Assembly (NCBI RefSeq): GCF_021147775.1
Contig: NZ_JAGTPK010000020.1
Coordinates: 31,228 to 95,227, forward strand
DNA length: 64,000 bases
Origin: Pseudomonas californiensis
Lineage (GTDB): Bacteria > Pseudomonadota > Gammaproteobacteria > Pseudomonadales > Pseudomonadaceae
Direction: 5' to 3'
Both the position numbers and the translations under genes were made by a program. Positions within the stretch are counted from its first letter, which is position 1. Every line of letters begins with the position of its first letter. The notes under the pieces are model-generated. The model was not told where the DNA came from. It did no database searches and saw only the letters and a list, made by a program, of their open reading frames with translations. Below are positions 60,915-64,000 of this stretch, in pieces.

Positions 60915-62293
60915 AGAAAAATTCCTGGGAATAGCGATCGAAGCTCGGCGCTTTTCATGCCGGTAACTCCCATGGCAAACGGTTCTTCGCGGCCTTTCGA
61001 ATACATGTCACGCATGATTCGGCCAAACTCCGCATAATACTCTAGATTGTGGAACGCAACCTTGCCTGCGTAGCCTATATTGTCGTTTGCCATCACCCTG
61101 TCCATAAATTCACTTCGGATCCTTTTCGTTTTGAAAAAATCGAAGTGTTGAAAGTGGTGAAGCCGCTCAAGCTCTGGGTCTACCGCAAACCGACACCATT
61201 CAAGACCGTCGAACGTGTCCGCGCCAGCGGCAGCCAGTAGCGCAATGCTCCACGGGTTTCCAGTGCCCAGTAGATGAATGGGTTGGTAATAGGGCAGCTT
61301 GTCCAGTTCATCCCTGATATGTCTGACAGTCAATGCACGCTGCGCAAGACCCGCACCCAATTCCCTTTCCGGAATAGCGATGACAGGCGGTTGCAGGTGC
61401 TCGGATATCGCCCTGACGATCCGAGGAAGTCTTTCGAGCCCCTTAGGGGTCTGCTTGACGTGAATGATGGGTAGCACCGGAGCAGAAGTGTGCTTGGCGT
61501 CACGCTCCACTGCTTTTATGACCTGCCTTACCGCCACTTCGAATCTGTCACTGGGGGTCATGTTGTCAAAACAGAACGCCCAATCGTGTGGCGTATCGGT
61601 TAGCGCGCGCTTCAGGTTCGATGGCTTCCACTGTTTGTCATTCAGGCGGTAGGCCTCATAGTTGCCCGAGTCGATGAGAACAAAACCGCCTTGGTCCCGA
61701 TAGGTCTTTATTTCAGCAATCATCTTGTGTCGCGATTCAGAATTAACAAGGTCATAGGCAGAAACAAGAATCGAGCGCGTTGGATACACCGTTAATGCTT
61801 CCAGCGCTTCTACGGGATCGAACTGTGTCTCGTGTGACGAAACAGACATGAAGACATTAGGAAGCGCAAGCGCGCCGCCAGCTATCGTGGCTAACCGGAC
61901 GGGCTTACCCTGAGGAGGAATAACGAGCCCAATTTTCTTCTGCAGCAGCTGAAAGCATGAGTGGTCTGCTTCGCCCTGCCATGACCGGAAATCAACACTG
62001 CTGAAGTGACCATATGGGTAGGGCGGATCACTGTCATCCAAAATGAGAGGGACGACCTTCTTTTGATATTTTTCTGCCAAACTCAGCTCACCAGTGATGG
62101 TGTGCTTGTGAGCAAATGAGGAATACAGAGCAACGACGCATTTCGCTTCTTTGAGATTCTCTGTAATCGCGACACTGAAGTCGCCAACTATCAAATCGTC
62201 CAGCCACACGCTCCAAGACGCAGAGAGGAGATCGCGAACCTTCAACGCTGTCTTGCTATTTTCTTTGGCATATATGATATAGACGTCCGCCAT
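60911..62293 (-). CDS. TIR domain fused to TGT-like transglycosylase
   Basis: 460 residues. Residues 1-~125 are a TIR domain (DVYIIYAKENS, WSVWLDD, ALYSSFAHKHTITGEL with E69 as candidate catalytic glutamate). From ~145 a tRNA-guanine-transglycosylase barrel follows: VLIDSGNYEAYR (D208, base-binding Asp), IHLLGTGNPWSIALLAAAGADTFDGLEW (D362, candidate nucleophile) and VAFHNLEYY (H415). The C-terminal CxCxxC zinc site of true TGTs is missing, as in DNA- or defence-type relatives. First gene of the coupled four-gene set. Whether it modifies nucleic acid, protein or a nucleotide is unknown. Confidence 0.82.
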   Translation of the reverse strand: MADVYIIYAKENSKTALKVRDLLSASWSVWLDDLIVGDFSVAITENLKEAKCVVALYSSFAHKHTITGELSLAEKYQKKVVPLILDDSDPPYPYGHFSSVDFRSWQGEADHSCFQLLQKKIGLVIPPQGKPVRLATIAGGALALPNVFMSVSSHETQFDPVEALEALTVYPTRSILVSAYDLVNSESRHKMIAEIKTYRDQGGFVLIDSGNYEAYRLNDKQWKPSNLKRALTDTPHDWAFCFDNMTPSDRFEVAVRQVIKAVERDAKHTSAPVLPIIHVKQTPKGLERLPRIVRAISEHLQPPVIAIPERELGAGLAQRALTVRHIRDELDKLPYYQPIHLLGTGNPWSIALLAAAGADTFDGLEWCRFAVDPELERLHHFQHFDFFKTKRIRSEFMDRVMANDNIGYAGKVAFHNLEYYAEFGRIMRDMYSKGREEPFAMGVTGMKSAELRSLFPGIFL

Positions 62294-62366
62294 GGATCGA
62301 TCTGGCCTCAGCTGGTTACATTCCGTTGCACGACCCTGCGGGCGATGCCAATTATTATTTTATCTT

Positions 62367-63521
62367 TCAGTGAGTGGCAGCGGCTTCGCCAGCAGCCCAG
62401 GCAGCGAGGTACATTGCTGTCGTGAAGTCATTCGTTGTCTCTGTTGCAACGATTAATACACTAGCGGCAGTATTAGGCTCGTGAAGTGTGATGATCGGAA
62501 TTGATCGGGCTCGGTCTTCTGCAATTCGTGCCAGGGACTCCACGGATAAGTCATAATTGATTATCAAGGTCGCATCCGTATTCCAGCCAGCGTTCGCCGT
62601 TTCAATCTGTGGACATGTCACATCTACACCCAGTTCGCGCAATGCAAACCGGGCTTCTTCCATCGTGTATCGCTGTCCTAGTGAATCAACACCACCTTCC
62701 AGACGAACCCTGCCGCCTATCCCGGATGAGATAGGCTGACGTTGCATGAGGATGGATTCATCAAACTCGAACGCACGGGTATCGCAATAGACAGATACCG
62801 ACCGTGACGCCAAATCTGCAGCTTGGTGAGGCGGCAGCTCGTTTTGCGCCCAATAAACCGCAAATACGGCAGTAAATATGTCACCTGTTCCGATTTTAAA
62901 AACACTGCTGGAACGATAAGCCGGTATGTGTGAAATCTTGCCTACACCCTCGTAAACCGAGGCCCCACGTGCACCTTGTTTGATCACGACAACCTGTGCG
63001 CGTTGATTTTTGAGCAGGTGTTGCGCCGCTGAGTGCAGTTCATCGATTCCAGTTATCTGACGCGCTTCCAGTTCATTCATTACTAAGGCCAATTCTCTGG
63101 CCGTCGATCCATTGGCTCCAAATGATGGCGGGTTATGCCAGGTTTGCGGGTCGTATACGGCCCGATTTGCCGTGACCATCGCATCTCCCTCAAGAAAGCC
63201 GAAGCGCAAAACGGCGTTCCCATTCACCGATATCGAGTTCTCGCGGCCGATGGACGCGCGGGGTGGCTCAATATGGGGCGAAGAAAGGGGGTGGAAATAC
63301 GCGAAGACTATTGGTGATGGCCTGGTAGCGGCATGCGTGATGATTCCCTGCGATTCCAGCGAAACCAATGCGGAGCGATCAGCGGGGGAGGCATAAGTGG
63401 TAAACTTGACACCCGAAACCAGTGCGTTGGCGGCCAAAGCAGCGCGACCTCCAGAGCCCAGCGTAGAGTCCCAGAACGGTACATCACATAACTCGCGATA
63501 TAGACCACCAACGATGTGCAT
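62367..63521 (-). CDS. PfkB-family kinase fused to deoxyribosyltransferase-like domain
   Basis: 384 residues. Residues 1-~265 are a PfkB/ribokinase-type sugar or nucleoside kinase: LGSGGRAALAANALVSGVK near the start, VVVIKQGARGASVY, and KIGTGDIFTAVFAVYWA with D214 as catalytic base. Residues ~270-384 (GRVRLEGGVDSLGQRYTMEE, RELGVDVTCPQ, then TDATLIINYDLS) resemble nucleoside 2-deoxyribosyltransferases. GAGG precedes ATG 63521 by 7 bases. It lies 73 bases upstream of the TIR-TGT gene on the same strand and is probably part of its operon. Confidence 0.75.
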   Translation of the reverse strand: MHIVGGLYRELCDVPFWDSTLGSGGRAALAANALVSGVKFTTYASPADRSALVSLESQGIITHAATRPSPIVFAYFHPLSSPHIEPPRASIGRENSISVNGNAVLRFGFLEGDAMVTANRAVYDPQTWHNPPSFGANGSTARELALVMNELEARQITGIDELHSAAQHLLKNQRAQVVVIKQGARGASVYEGVGKISHIPAYRSSSVFKIGTGDIFTAVFAVYWAQNELPPHQAADLASRSVSVYCDTRAFEFDESILMQRQPISSGIGGRVRLEGGVDSLGQRYTMEEARFALRELGVDVTCPQIETANAGWNTDATLIINYDLSVESLARIAEDRARSIPIITLHEPNTAASVLIVATETTNDFTTAMYLAAWAAGEAAATH

Positions 63522-63786
63522 TCCTTGCCCTCGGTCAGTCTTACGTCAGATCGGCAGCCAATGCATCGCTTCAGAGACTGAATGAAGTTCAGATGATTTG
63601 CTCTTGAACGCATCATGGCCTACAAAATAAGCCTGAAAGCCAGCTGCCACAGAGTCACTGCGCGGCGAACGACAACGATCGTCGATTGACGATTCGGTCG
63701 ATCAAGCTTACGTCCTCGATGCCCGATGATGCTGCACGAGTATAGGTGTCATGATGATATTATCGTCAAGCAGGGCGCCCCAAAAA
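63522..63786. other. Upstream region of the minus-strand defence operon
   Basis: 265 bases with no gene. A short ACGATCGT palindrome and A/T-rich patches occur; the operon promoter must lie here, but I cannot fix it. Confidence 0.4.
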
Positions 63787-64000
63787 GTAACCGTCCGGTA
63801 GACACGTCTTGACGGAATCATCTTAGGCCGATGGCGCGAGCAAGACGCCCCTGTTGACGGTTGCGGTGGAGCATTTATGAGCTTTTGGTGTCCGGGAGGG
63901 GGTAAGCGTATGGGGAATACGCCTTGCGTAGATCAGCCAGGCATCCATTGATGCGGCAGTAGATGCTCGATCTCACTGGCTTTCTGCGTCGGCAATCGCG
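63787..64000 (-). mobile_element. IS66-family insertion sequence, right end (partial)
   Basis: GTAACCGTCCGGTAGACACG at 63787 has the GTAA... start and composition of IS66-type terminal repeats, oriented with the element running out of the window. A second GTAAGCG... motif lies at 63902. Between them and the edge is the end of an IS66-type transposase. The other end and any target duplication are not visible. Confidence 0.6.
63933..64000 (-). CDS. IS66-type transposase (TnpC), C-terminal end
   Basis: Only the last 22 codons are in the window: reading inward from the edge gives RLPTQKASEIEHLLPHQWMP and G before TGA. The IExLLPHxW ending is typical of IS66 transposase C-termini. Too short for certainty. 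Confidence 0.6.
   Translation of the reverse strand, partial: RLPTQKASEIEHLLPHQWMPG

Noticed and set aside
59160..62293. DNA 7-deazaguanine modification (dpd) cluster
   Set aside because: QueC and a TGT-like protein fit, but no FolE, QueD/QueE, DpdB or dpd restriction helicases are seen; TIR and OGG partners fit an immune signalling system better. Not fully excluded because the window ends at 64 kb.
53839..63521. Classical CBASS with CD-NTase
   Set aside because: I searched the island proteins for the nucleotidyltransferase GS-x10-13-DxD pattern and found none; the only such protein is MntA at 3305, a short antitoxin-type enzyme.

Overview
The window reads as chromosome of a plant-associated Pseudomonas of the P. 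syringae group. Supporting this are a copABCD copper-resistance operon whose CopA carries His/Met-rich repeats, a GH28 polygalacturonase beside an alginate-lyase-like gene, a typical pseudomonad gene order (dapA-bamC-MBL-purC; rnd-ycgL; maeA; rdgC) and codon/GC use of a roughly 58-60% GC genome. This assignment is inference from content; no database was searched.

Layout. 1-3.2 kb: end of dapA, bamC, an MBL-fold hydrolase, purC and tRNA-Ser(CGA). 3.3-4.1 kb: an MntA/HepT (nucleotidyltransferase/HEPN) toxin-antitoxin pair next to that tRNA. 4.1-10.8 kb: D-xylose locus (xylA-xylF-xylG-xylH on the minus strand, divergent xylR) with a palindromic operator candidate and no xylB. 10.8-23.2 kb: GntP-type permease, an orphan gvpU-like gene, maeA, eptA, rnd, ycgL and other housekeeping genes. 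23.2-27.3 kb: copABCD with an upstream cop-box-like dyad. 28.2-31.9 kb: polygalacturonase and alginate-lyase-like genes bracketed by a perfect 32-bp direct repeat that copies the 3' end of a cyclic-nucleotide-binding gene, apparently an inserted islet. 32-51.4 kb: ptrB, WbqC-like, MoxR/VWA pair, cysK, lpxO, a very large SSF-PAS-HK-receiver hybrid kinase, an MFS-acyltransferase fusion and rdgC.

51.5-64 kb is an accessory island. It begins at tRNA-Val(TAC)/tRNA-Asp(GTC), carries a P4-type tyrosine integrase followed by a 3'-half remnant of a different tRNA (tRNA-Pro-like), and reaches an IS66-type insertion-sequence end at the right edge. Its cargo looks entirely like conflict/defence genes. 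On the plus strand: a 776-aa P-loop NTPase with two N-terminal TIR/deoxyribosyltransferase-like segments, a TIR-like + TPR protein, and a translationally coupled pair of a ThsB-like TIR protein and a four-helix (2 x 2TM) SLATT-type membrane protein.

Converging on it from the minus strand is the most interesting locus: PfkB-kinase/deoxyribosyltransferase-like fusion, then four genes with overlapping ends encoding a TIR domain fused to a tRNA-guanine-transglycosylase-like domain, an OGG/HhH DNA-glycosylase-like protein, a QueC-like 7-deazaguanine synthase, and a ThsB-like TIR protein with a Gly-rich N-terminus. The TGT/OGG/QueC trio resembles the accessory genes of type IV CBASS, but no CD-NTase is present; TIR proteins occupy that place. 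I propose this as a TIR-centred, deazaguanine-linked immune system. The function is inferred, not shown.
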